A stretch of 53,300 nucleotides of DNA from an uncultured Bacteroidales bacterium (GTDB lineage: Bacteria; Bacteroidota; Bacteroidia; Bacteroidales; UBA932), in the NCBI GenBank assembly GCA_947165305.1, contig CAMUZW010000002.1:1-53300 (forward strand), read 5' to 3'. Numbering within the stretch: position 1 is the stretch's first letter; every line of letters starts with the position of its first letter. The notes under the pieces are model-generated. The model saw nothing but the letters and a program-made list of their open reading frames with translations, ran no database searches and was not told the origin of the DNA. Both the position numbers and the translations under genes were made by a program. Below, one piece after another: positions 43,543 to 52,194 of the stretch.

Positions 43543-45951
43543 ATGAAAAAGACATTGTTCATGCTTGGCATCGCCGTCCTGATGGCGGCCGCCTGCGCCC
43601 AGGAAAACGCCACCGAGGCATCCGTGGCGCTTAAAAAGGCCTACAAGGCCGGCGAGACCGTACAGATTACGGCCACCCTGCCGGAAGTGGAAAAGATCGA
43701 TACCCGCGTATCGCTTTCCGATAACGGGAAAGGCGGATTCGCCCCTTCCTGGCAGGAGGGCGACCAGATTTGTATCGGTGATGAATTCTTCACGCTGGTT
43801 TCCTCTCAGGGAACGAAGGGCGTTTTCGAAGGGAAGGCGCCCTCCGGCGACCGTTTCAATATCACGACGTCCGTCCTGGATTATATGACGGAGACAATTG
43901 TTCAGAAGTCGGACGGCGATTTCTCGCACCTCCATTATGACGCAACGCTGACGGGTGTCGACAGTTTCGAGGACATCCATTTCAGCTATGGTTGGGCAGC
44001 GGAACACGGCGGGACCTTCTCGCAGTCGGGCTGCCTCTGTCTGGTCCTCAACCTGCCTGCGACGGCATCTGCCATCGCCTCGGTCTCTTTCGCCGGCGAG
44101 GGTATTGACGAACGCCGTATCGAAGTGGAGGACGGCACTCTGGCCGGCCTGGGCTTCACAGCATATCTTCCCGCCGGGGAAATTGTTCTCTCCGCGGATA
44201 AGAAAGTGACCATTACCGTGACGACAGTCTCCGGAGATGTTTATACGGACACGTTCCTCCCCGGTCCTCAGACTTTGTACCAGGGTTATGTGCACCGCCT
44301 GGTTACGTCGCCGGCATCCTGGAACCGGGAACTGTCCGGCAAAGGAAGCGAGAGCGATCCCTATCTGATCGGGTCCGTCGAGGATTTCAACAACATCCGC
44401 AACTTGATCGAGGAGAATGCCTATACATGGTTCCGCCAGATAGCGGATATCGATTTCTCGGGCGTGGAGAACTGGCTTCCCCTGAACGACGAAAACAAGG
44501 CTTTCGGCATTATGTATGACGGGCAGAACCACAAGATCACGCATTTTCACTGCACGGCATCCAGCCGCGCGAGCCTGTTCGGTATCCTGCACGGCGAGGT
44601 GAAGAACCTGACGGTGGAGGATTCGGAGGTCGTGACCACCGCTAGTTCTCCCTGCGGCATCGTCGCCGCGTGGGTGGGAAATCTGGAGAGCACCCTGCAG
44701 GGCCGTCTGGAGAATGTGCACGTGGTCCGCGGGAAGGTGTCCACTTCCGCCTCTACGAATATCGGAGGCCTGACTGGTCGCGCGGGAGGAGGAGAATTCG
44801 TGGACTGCTCTTTTGACGGTATCGTCGAGCGGACGTCGGCGGGCGCTTATTCTTCCACCTATTATGCTGTCGGAGGCATTCTCGGGGAGGCACGGGAAGG
44901 CGTGTCCATCACGCGCTGCACCACGTCCGGAACGATGACGACAAGGAGCGGCCGCGCCTGCGGCGGCATCCTGGGCCAGTGCGCCACCAAACTCGACATC
45001 ACCGACTGCAGCAGCACGATGAATATCACCGCGCGGGACGACGTGGCGGGCGGCATCGTCGGCTACTATGGCAACGGAACCATCTCCGGATGCACCGTCG
45101 CCGCGAATATTACCGTAACGGACGAGGCCTCCGGAACCACCAGCAGTTACATAGGTGGCATCGCTGCCCATACCGCCGGCGAAGTTACCATCGAAAAATG
45201 TACCTATACGGGCAATCTGACCGGCGCCGACGGCCTTGTCGCGGGCATCCTCGGCCAGTGCAACGCCTCCACGGGCAGCGGCGCGACCATCCGGCAATGC
45301 ACGTCTTCCGGTAAGCTCATCGGAGCGGCGGTTGTCGGCGGCATCGTCGGCCGTTCGACCAATAACGGACTCAGCGTCAGCGATTGCGGATCTGCGATGG
45401 AAATTGCCGGGACCGGCTCTTATACGGGCGGCCTGGCGGGCGACCTGCCCAAGAATTCAACCATCCGCAATTGTTATGCGACGGGCCCTGTAGCCGGCGT
45501 CTATGCCGTGGGCGGTCTCATCGGCCGCGCTTATGGCCGGCAGGGATCGTCCTCCGGCCTCGACTTGGATGTCAATACGACCGTTGAGAATTGCATCGCT
45601 TTTAATCCTTCCGTAAAAACGATCACTTCCGGAGGGGAGAATCCGGCCAGTCACTACAGCGGGGGCGCCGTCATCGGTTGCTCCTCGAGGCCCAACACGC
45701 TCAAGAACTGTTGGCGGAATCCGGATATGGCCCTCGAATTCTACAGCGACGCTTCGCTCAACGTGCTTTTTGACCATGCGGACAGTTCGCCTTCCAGCCC
45801 GCTCGCGCAGCCGGCCGGTTCGGCAAAATGGTTCAGCCCGTATCACGGGAAGGCCGCGGCTGCCGGTTCGACGGTATCGTCCGTCGCCCGCACGCTCGGC
45901 TGGTCCGAGACGGTCTGGGACCTCTCGGGAGCCGTTCCTGTGCTTAAGTAG
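43543..45951 (+). CDS. surface lipoprotein with GLUG-type beta-helix repeats
   Basis: Lipobox LMAAACAQ; about nine repeats such as VGGILGEAREGVSITRCTTSGTM and CGGILGQCATKLDITDCSSTMNI. Confidence 0.82.
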   Translation: MKKTLFMLGIAVLMAAACAQENATEASVALKKAYKAGETVQITATLPEVEKIDTRVSLSDNGKGGFAPSWQEGDQICIGDEFFTLVSSQGTKGVFEGKAPSGDRFNITTSVLDYMTETIVQKSDGDFSHLHYDATLTGVDSFEDIHFSYGWAAEHGGTFSQSGCLCLVLNLPATASAIASVSFAGEGIDERRIEVEDGTLAGLGFTAYLPAGEIVLSADKKVTITVTTVSGDVYTDTFLPGPQTLYQGYVHRLVTSPASWNRELSGKGSESDPYLIGSVEDFNNIRNLIEENAYTWFRQIADIDFSGVENWLPLNDENKAFGIMYDGQNHKITHFHCTASSRASLFGILHGEVKNLTVEDSEVVTTASSPCGIVAAWVGNLESTLQGRLENVHVVRGKVSTSASTNIGGLTGRAGGGEFVDCSFDGIVERTSAGAYSSTYYAVGGILGEAREGVSITRCTTSGTMTTRSGRACGGILGQCATKLDITDCSSTMNITARDDVAGGIVGYYGNGTISGCTVAANITVTDEASGTTSSYIGGIAAHTAGEVTIEKCTYTGNLTGADGLVAGILGQCNASTGSGATIRQCTSSGKLIGAAVVGGIVGRSTNNGLSVSDCGSAMEIAGTGSYTGGLAGDLPKNSTIRNCYATGPVAGVYAVGGLIGRAYGRQGSSSGLDLDVNTTVENCIAFNPSVKTITSGGENPASHYSGGAVIGCSSRPNTLKNCWRNPDMALEFYSDASLNVLFDHADSSPSSPLAQPAGSAKWFSPYHGKAAAAGSTVSSVARTLGWSETVWDLSGAVPVLK

Positions 45952-45971
45952 TATAAACTAAGTAAAGAAAG

Positions 45972-46856
45972 ATGAGAAACATTAAGATTGGTTTGGTGCA
46001 GCAGCGCTGCGGAGCGGACATCGAAGCGAATGTCCGGAAACTGGAGGAGAATATCCGGAGGGCGGCGGCTTGTGGCGCACAGCTCGTGGCGCTGCAGGAA
46101 CTCCACAACAGCGTGTATTTCTGCCAGACGGAGGATGCCGCGCTCTGCGATCTTGCAGAGCCCATTCCGGGGCCTTCCACCGAGCGTTTCGGCGCCCTGG
46201 CGAAGGAGCTCGGCATCGTGCTGGTGCTCTCCCTCTTTGAGCGCCGGGCTCCGGGCCTGTATCACAATACCGCCGTCGTCCTGGAGAAGGACGGGACGAT
46301 CGCCGGGAAGTACCGCAAGATGCACATCCCCGACGATCCGGGATACTACGAGAAGTTTTACTTCACGCCCGGGGATCTCGGATTCAAACCGGTCAAGACA
46401 TCGCTGGGGACGCTCGGCGTGCTGGTGTGCTGGGATCAGTGGTATCCGGAGGCGGCCCGTCTGATGGCCCTCGCCGGGGCGGAACTCCTGATTTACCCGA
46501 CGGCGATCGGCGGCGTCGCGACGGACGCCAAAGAGGAACAGGCGGTCCAGCGGCAGGCCTGGCAGCTTGTCCAGCGCGGTCACAGCGTGGCGAACGGCCT
46601 TCCGGTGATCACCGTCAACCGTACCGGCGTCGAGCCCGATCCGTCGGGACATACGCCCGGTCTGGATTTCTGGGGACACTCCTTCGCCACCGGCCCGCAG
46701 GGTGAGATCCTCTCCGAGTTCGGATACGATGAAGAGGGGGTTAAGGTGGTCGAAATCGACCTCGACCGCACGGAATACGTCCGCAAGGGATGGCCCTTCC
46801 TCCGCGACCGCCGGATTGATGCCTATAGCGAACTGACAAAAAGATTTCTGAAATAA
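45972..46856 (+). CDS. aguB: N-carbamoylputrescine amidase (nitrilase superfamily)
   Basis: IKIGLVQQRCGADIEANVRKLEENI; ALQELHNSVYFCQTED; KYRKMHIPDDPGYYEKFYFTPGD; GVLVCWDQWYPEAARLMALAGAELLIYPTAIG. Confidence 0.92.
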   Translation: MRNIKIGLVQQRCGADIEANVRKLEENIRRAAACGAQLVALQELHNSVYFCQTEDAALCDLAEPIPGPSTERFGALAKELGIVLVLSLFERRAPGLYHNTAVVLEKDGTIAGKYRKMHIPDDPGYYEKFYFTPGDLGFKPVKTSLGTLGVLVCWDQWYPEAARLMALAGAELLIYPTAIGGVATDAKEEQAVQRQAWQLVQRGHSVANGLPVITVNRTGVEPDPSGHTPGLDFWGHSFATGPQGEILSEFGYDEEGVKVVEIDLDRTEYVRKGWPFLRDRRIDAYSELTKRFLK

Positions 46857-46890
46857 TTTGCATATATCATTTATTTACCATACCTTTGCA
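46857..46890 (+). promoter_or_regulatory. Bacteroidetes-type promoter of the outer-membrane receptor gene (TTTGC ... TACCTTTG)
   Basis: TTTGCATATATCATTTATTTACCATACCTTTGC upstream of 46927. Confidence 0.55.
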
Positions 46891-46926
46891 GTGTACTATT
46901 AAACTAATACACTATTTAAGGTCCTT

Positions 46927-49398
46927 ATGAAAAGATTATTGTTGGTGTGTCTGGCCCTGATCCCCGCGGGCCTGTTTGCACAGAACCGGGCGACAGGCCG
47001 CCTGGTTGACGGGAATACGTCCGCCCCCGAGACCGGTGCGGTCGTGCAACTCCTGGAAGGGGAGTCCGTACGTGCATACGCCATCAGCGACTCGCTTGGC
47101 GTCTTTACCCTGGAAGGGAAGTCCATACAGAATGGTACTCCCTATACTTTGCTTATCGAGAATATGGGCCGCAAGAGTATCCGCCGCGAGCTTACGATGG
47201 ACGGGACGCCCGTGGATCTGGGAGATATCCCCCTGGAGGATGACTTGCAGGCGCTGGAGAGTTCGAAAGTCGTGTCGGCCCGTAAACTTATCAAGATGGA
47301 TGTCGACAAGGTGACATATGACGTGTCCGAGGATGTGGATGCCAAGGCGACGACGGTCCTGGATATGCTCCGCAAGGTCCCGATGGTCACGGTGGACGGC
47401 CAGGACAACATCACGGTCAACGGCAGCTCCAGCTTCAAGGTTTATGTCGACGGCAAGCCCAACGAGATGCTTTCGGCCAATCCCTCCAAGGTATTCAAGG
47501 CGATGCCGGCCACGGCCGTCAAGAATATTGAAGTCATCACCAATCCCGGCGCGAAGTATGACGCCGAGGGGACGGGCGGCGTCCTGAATCTCGTCACGGT
47601 ACGTAACAGCGACGGATCCAGCGCCATTCCCGACGGCGTCAGCGGATCCCTGAACATCGGCGCCAACTCGCAGTGGAGCGTTGACGGCGGCCTCTTCTTA
47701 CAGGCCCGCAAGAAGAAATTTTCCTTCGGGATGAATCTCAACAGCGCTTACCAGGATGTCCGCGGCGCTTCTTCCGAATCGACGCAGACGAACGGAGATA
47801 TCTCGATTCTTTCGACAGCCGGTCCGGTGAGGCAACAGGTTCCCTTCACGTTTGCCCAGGTCAACGCCAGTTATGAAGCGGATACGCTCAATCTCGTAAG
47901 CGCCTCGCTCGGATTCGATTACTGGGCCTATAAGTCTGCTGCGCCCGGAATGCTTACAGCCCTTCAGGCAGAGGCTCCGCTCTACAGTTATGACTCATAT
48001 TCGTCACAGACAGGTGTCTACTATGGCATCAATGCCGGGCTGGACTACCAGCACACCTTCCGCTCCGATAGCCAGCGCATGCTGACGCTTTCTTACCGTT
48101 TCGGCATCGATCCCGAGAAGGGGAATTCCTTCTCCGAGTATAGCAATGTCATAGGGACGGCCCTGCATCCCCGCCGGGTGCTGACGAACGACCGCAGTTC
48201 CTCGCATACTTTCCAGGCAGACTTTACGACGCCGATCGTCAATTCCAAGCATACCCTTTCCACCGGAGTCAAGTTCATCTATCGCTTCAACAAGGCCGAC
48301 GATCTTTACCGGCAATTTGACGAAACGGCCGCCGAAGAGACGGTCCTCAGCGAGAATAAGGTCAATTACCGGCACTACAACTACATTGCTGCGGCTTACG
48401 CCGAATATGCCGGAACCGTCGGAAAGTTCGGTCTCAAGGCCGGTCTCCGCTATGAGCACACCATCCAGAAGGCCGTCGAGAACGGGACCCGCTGGCCGCT
48501 GATCCATTACCCTTCGGTGGTGCCGAATGCCAGCGTCCAGTGGAATTTCGCGGCGACGCAGAATATCGGCCTGGCGTACAATATGCGCATCCGCCGGCCT
48601 GGTATCAGCTATCTCTCTCCGTTCATCAACCGGAGCAGCACCACGTCCATTTCCTACGGAAATCCCGACCTGAAACCTTCCCTGGACCATTCCCTCAAGC
48701 TCGAATACCATTACTTCTCGCAGAAAGTGGTCGTCAATGCAGGGGCAAGTTACCATTACGGCCAGGGCGGCATCTCGCAATACAGTTTCTACGGAGAGGA
48801 CCCGGAAGATGCCTCCGTGATGATCCTTCAGAATACCTATGGCAATATCGTCGATTCCCACCAGGCGGGCCTCAATTATTTTGTGAGCTGGAATCCCTGG
48901 AAGGATACGCGGATCTATTCCCGCGGCGAGGGCGGCTATCAGACCTTCCGCGCCAAGGAACTTGACCAGTCAAACCATGGCCTGACAGGCTTCCTGATGG
49001 TGGGTGCGCAGCAGACGATTCCGTGGGATATCCGTCTCAGCGCCAATTTCTTCGCCTCTTCCCGGCGCCATTCGCTCCAAGGCTGGAACGGCGGATTCAT
49101 GGGGCTTTCGATGGCCATTTCCAAGAGTTTCCTCGACGACCGGCTGAGCATTACCCTGCAAGGTTTCACCAACCTCAACAAGGGCCCGGCACGCTTCCGG
49201 AACCATTCTGCGGGCAAGGATTTCACGCTCGACGGGCTGATGCGGTTCCCGATCCGCAGCATCGGTCTTAACCTGGCCTGGAACTTCGGCAAGAAGGGGA
49301 TTCAGACGGCCTCCGTCAAGCATACCATCACCAACGATGACGTGATGAGCGGCGAACGATCCGGCTCCCAGACTTCGGCGGCCCAGGGCGGAATGTAG
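46927..49398 (+). CDS. TonB-dependent receptor-like outer-membrane beta-barrel protein with N-terminal carboxypeptidase-regulatory-like domain
   Basis: Signal peptide; plug VLDMLRKVPMVTVDGQDNITVNGSSSFKVYVDGKPNEMLSANPSKVFKAMPATAVKNIEVITNPGAKYDAEGTGGVLNLVT; long barrel. Confidence 0.85.
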   Translation: MKRLLLVCLALIPAGLFAQNRATGRLVDGNTSAPETGAVVQLLEGESVRAYAISDSLGVFTLEGKSIQNGTPYTLLIENMGRKSIRRELTMDGTPVDLGDIPLEDDLQALESSKVVSARKLIKMDVDKVTYDVSEDVDAKATTVLDMLRKVPMVTVDGQDNITVNGSSSFKVYVDGKPNEMLSANPSKVFKAMPATAVKNIEVITNPGAKYDAEGTGGVLNLVTVRNSDGSSAIPDGVSGSLNIGANSQWSVDGGLFLQARKKKFSFGMNLNSAYQDVRGASSESTQTNGDISILSTAGPVRQQVPFTFAQVNASYEADTLNLVSASLGFDYWAYKSAAPGMLTALQAEAPLYSYDSYSSQTGVYYGINAGLDYQHTFRSDSQRMLTLSYRFGIDPEKGNSFSEYSNVIGTALHPRRVLTNDRSSSHTFQADFTTPIVNSKHTLSTGVKFIYRFNKADDLYRQFDETAAEETVLSENKVNYRHYNYIAAAYAEYAGTVGKFGLKAGLRYEHTIQKAVENGTRWPLIHYPSVVPNASVQWNFAATQNIGLAYNMRIRRPGISYLSPFINRSSTTSISYGNPDLKPSLDHSLKLEYHYFSQKVVVNAGASYHYGQGGISQYSFYGEDPEDASVMILQNTYGNIVDSHQAGLNYFVSWNPWKDTRIYSRGEGGYQTFRAKELDQSNHGLTGFLMVGAQQTIPWDIRLSANFFASSRRHSLQGWNGGFMGLSMAISKSFLDDRLSITLQGFTNLNKGPARFRNHSAGKDFTLDGLMRFPIRSIGLNLAWNFGKKGIQTASVKHTITNDDVMSGERSGSQTSAAQGGM

Positions 49399-49420
49399 AA
49401 ATGTTATTATCGATATTCAT

Positions 49421-50383
49421 ATGAGAAAGGTTTTACTGGTGATTGTATCGGCCTTGCTGGCGCTCCCGGTGTCCGCACAGTTCATTGCGAGCCGCGAGAT
49501 GTTGCTGGAGCCGACGGAAACCCGTCTTTTTGCCCACAGGGACACCTGCGACCTGTATCTGGATATGTATGCCCCGGCACCGGGGATGGACATCCTGCCG
49601 GACGGGCGCCATAAACCGACCGTGCTGTATGTCTTCGGCGGCGGCTTCGTCACGGGCCGGCGGAACGATCCGTTCTGCTTCCCCTGGTTCGACCAGCTCC
49701 TGAAGGACGGCTACCGCATTGTCAGCGTCGATTACCGGCTGGGGCTCAAGGGTGTCGAGATGCGCTTTGACCTGGCGCATCTGATCGACGCGGCCAAAAA
49801 GACGAAACGGGCGGTGGACATGGGCGTAGAGGATGTTTTCTCGGCCATTACTTATCTTGCGGCGCATCCCGAACTCGGCGTAGAAATGGATAATATCGTT
49901 GTTTCAGGCAGTTCTGCCGGAGCGATGATCTCGCTTTCTGCGGTATGTGAATCCTGCAACCGGCGCGCGCTGTCGAAGCAGCTTCCGGAAGGCTTCCACT
50001 TCAAGGGCGTGATGTCCTTTGCGGGGGCCATCGTGACGGATACCGGCAAGCCCTCCTATGAGGATGTCCCCTGTCCGCACCTGCTATTCCACGGTACCGA
50101 TGACGGGGCTGTGGAGTATGATAAGACGGCCTTCGGCAAGCGCGGGATGTATGGCAGCAGTTCGCTGGTCGGTATCCTTGCCAAGACAGGGTGCTCCTAT
50201 CAGATTTACCGCTATCTCGGACATTCGCATGATATGGCGGCCAATATGGAAGAGACCTGGCCGGAACAGAAACGCTTCCTGGAGCACAGCGTCATCGCGG
50301 GTGAGCCGCTCATCATCGACGCAACCCTCGACGACCCATCCATGACGGTCCGCCAGACCATCACCCTGAAAGACATTTACTAG
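49421..50383 (+). CDS. secreted alpha/beta hydrolase (esterase-like)
   Basis: Signal peptide; TVLYVFGGGFVTGRR; nucleophile elbow VVSGSSAGAMISL; LFHGTDDGAVEY; YLGHSHDMA. Confidence 0.82.
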   Translation: MRKVLLVIVSALLALPVSAQFIASREMLLEPTETRLFAHRDTCDLYLDMYAPAPGMDILPDGRHKPTVLYVFGGGFVTGRRNDPFCFPWFDQLLKDGYRIVSVDYRLGLKGVEMRFDLAHLIDAAKKTKRAVDMGVEDVFSAITYLAAHPELGVEMDNIVVSGSSAGAMISLSAVCESCNRRALSKQLPEGFHFKGVMSFAGAIVTDTGKPSYEDVPCPHLLFHGTDDGAVEYDKTAFGKRGMYGSSSLVGILAKTGCSYQIYRYLGHSHDMAANMEETWPEQKRFLEHSVIAGEPLIIDATLDDPSMTVRQTITLKDIY

Positions 50384-50387
50384 CAGT

Positions 50388-52055
50388 ATGAGCAAATTTA
50401 CAGACAGGATCAGGGCCCTGGGAGCGGGGGTGGTCCGCAGTTTCCGGGAGTTCCCGATGGAGGCGCTGCTGGGCGTGACGTTTTTTGTCTTGTCCATCCT
50501 CACCGACCTGGAAGTCATGGCGGGGGTTCCTTTCCTTTATTTCCTTCCGCTGTATATCCTGACATTCTGCCTGCACCGTTTTGCGCGGCAATGCCGGAAG
50601 GTGGTCTGGACGGCGCTCTATATCGCATCGTGGGCGCTCTGGATTCCCGTCTGGCTCCTGTGCCCCGACGAGCCCGGAAAAGCCATTACGATTGTGATCT
50701 ATCTGGTGGCTTTTATCGTGCTCTTTGCCGGATGCTCCGCCAAGGATAACGAGTCTTACGGCAGCGGGATCATCCATGCGCTCTTCAAGGGAATCGAAGC
50801 CTGCCTGATCGGAGGCTTGCTCTCCGGCGTTATTTCAGCCATCATCGCATCCGTCAGTTTCCTGTTCCTTTCCGGACATATCCATGAGCGGTGGTATGTC
50901 TATCCGAATCTCCTGATCTGGCTGGTGCTGGTCCCGCTCCTTTGCTGTCTCTTTATCTCCGAGAAGACGCAAACGCAGAAAGGGAATAAAATCCTGACCA
51001 TCCTGGTGGATTATATCCTTTCGCCCGGCCTGCTGATTTATTCCGTTATTCTGTATCTGTACATCCTCCGTATCCTGTTCCAATGGCGGCTTCCGGATGG
51101 CGGCGTCGCCTATCTGGTGGGCAGTTTCATTGGCGTGGCCCTCGTCTGCCGGCTGCTGCAAGAACTCCTGGAAGTACGGCATTTTGACTGGTATTACAAA
51201 TATTTCCCTTATATGGCCATCGCACCGCTCCTGCTGCTGTGGATCGGCGTGTTCCGCCGGGTCGGGGAGTACGGACTGACCGAGCAGCGGTTTTATCTGA
51301 TTGCGGCCGCCCTGCTGCTGACGCTGTTTACCGCCTTCCTCTTGTTCCCGAAGATGCGCTCTTTCCAGCGGATGAGCCTGATCGTGGGCGGGGCGGCCAT
51401 CCTGATTACTTTCATCCCGGGTATCCGGGCGAAGGACTTCGGCATCCGGAGCCAGCAGACGCGGCTGGAGAAGATGCTCCCGCTACTGCTGACTGACGGT
51501 AAGCTGCCTTCTCAGACGCCTTATCGCGAGATAGCGGCTTCGCCGGAATTGGAAAAGGCCTGGAAGGCCGCCTACGGTGCCTGGTGGTATCTTGAGCGGG
51601 AGATGGGGAACGCCGCCTTCGAGGCCCGTTACGGACAATATGGGACCCTGATGTTTGATGAATGGCGTCTCCGGGAAGAGAAAGGCCGGGTGACGGATCC
51701 CCCGGTTCTGGAAGAAGGAGAGATGAAGTCGCATTTTCTGAGCGGCCATGTCGAACTGGGGGACTATACCCGTTATCTGGATTCCGGAGAATACCACTAC
51801 TATGAGGATTCCTCCGTAGCCATTTTCTATGCAGACGAAACCCGGACGACCGAACTGCTCCGGTGCGAGATCGTCAGCCGTCTTGAGGCCCTTGACCAGG
51901 CCGATGATCCGGCTGCGCAGGCCGACTCGGCTCTTCTTGTCTATCGCAATGACCAATATCTGGCGATTTTTGAGCAGATCACGGATTATCGCACCGTCAG
52001 GGACAGTCCGCTGTTTTTCACGACCGGCCGGCGGATGCTTTTTACCAGGCCTTAA
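50388..52055 (+). CDS. multi-pass membrane protein, DUF4153-like
   Basis: About 10 hydrophobic helices then a soluble C-terminal domain; resembles Bacteroidales DUF4153 proteins. Confidence 0.6.
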   Translation: MSKFTDRIRALGAGVVRSFREFPMEALLGVTFFVLSILTDLEVMAGVPFLYFLPLYILTFCLHRFARQCRKVVWTALYIASWALWIPVWLLCPDEPGKAITIVIYLVAFIVLFAGCSAKDNESYGSGIIHALFKGIEACLIGGLLSGVISAIIASVSFLFLSGHIHERWYVYPNLLIWLVLVPLLCCLFISEKTQTQKGNKILTILVDYILSPGLLIYSVILYLYILRILFQWRLPDGGVAYLVGSFIGVALVCRLLQELLEVRHFDWYYKYFPYMAIAPLLLLWIGVFRRVGEYGLTEQRFYLIAAALLLTLFTAFLLFPKMRSFQRMSLIVGGAAILITFIPGIRAKDFGIRSQQTRLEKMLPLLLTDGKLPSQTPYREIAASPELEKAWKAAYGAWWYLEREMGNAAFEARYGQYGTLMFDEWRLREEKGRVTDPPVLEEGEMKSHFLSGHVELGDYTRYLDSGEYHYYEDSSVAIFYADETRTTELLRCEIVSRLEALDQADDPAAQADSALLVYRNDQYLAIFEQITDYRTVRDSPLFFTTGRRMLFTRP

Positions 52056-52072
52056 CTTGTTTTTATGAACTT

Positions 52073-52105
52073 TTGGCATTCTCTTGCGGAATGCCAATTT
52101 TTTTT
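52073..52105 (+). terminator. intrinsic terminator after the DUF4153-like gene
   Basis: TTGGCATTC-TCTTGCG-GAATGCCAA followed by TTTTTTTT. Confidence 0.83.
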
Positions 52106-52107
52106 AT

Positions 52108-52143
52108 TATATTTGCACCACAGTGTACCACAGTAACAGTGGT
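52108..52143 (+). promoter_or_regulatory. TATATTTG promoter followed by an ACCACAGT repeat array (putative operator)
   Basis: TATATTTG 52108-52115; ACCACAGT at 52117-52124 and 52127-52134; inverted near-copy ACAGTGGT at 52136-52143. Confidence 0.5.
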
Positions 52144-52194
52144 GCCCGGAATGACGGAAGAGATCAATTCAAAGTATTTATAAAATAATTTGCC

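Noticed and set aside
43528-45297. 589-aa minus-strand ORF antisense to the GLUG-repeat gene
   Set aside because: Shadow ORF; translation is compositionally biased and the plus strand has a lipobox and clear repeats.
44700-45600. CRISPR-like or tandem DNA repeat within the GLUG gene
   Set aside because: Repetition is at the protein level with diverged codons; no constant direct repeats with unique spacers.
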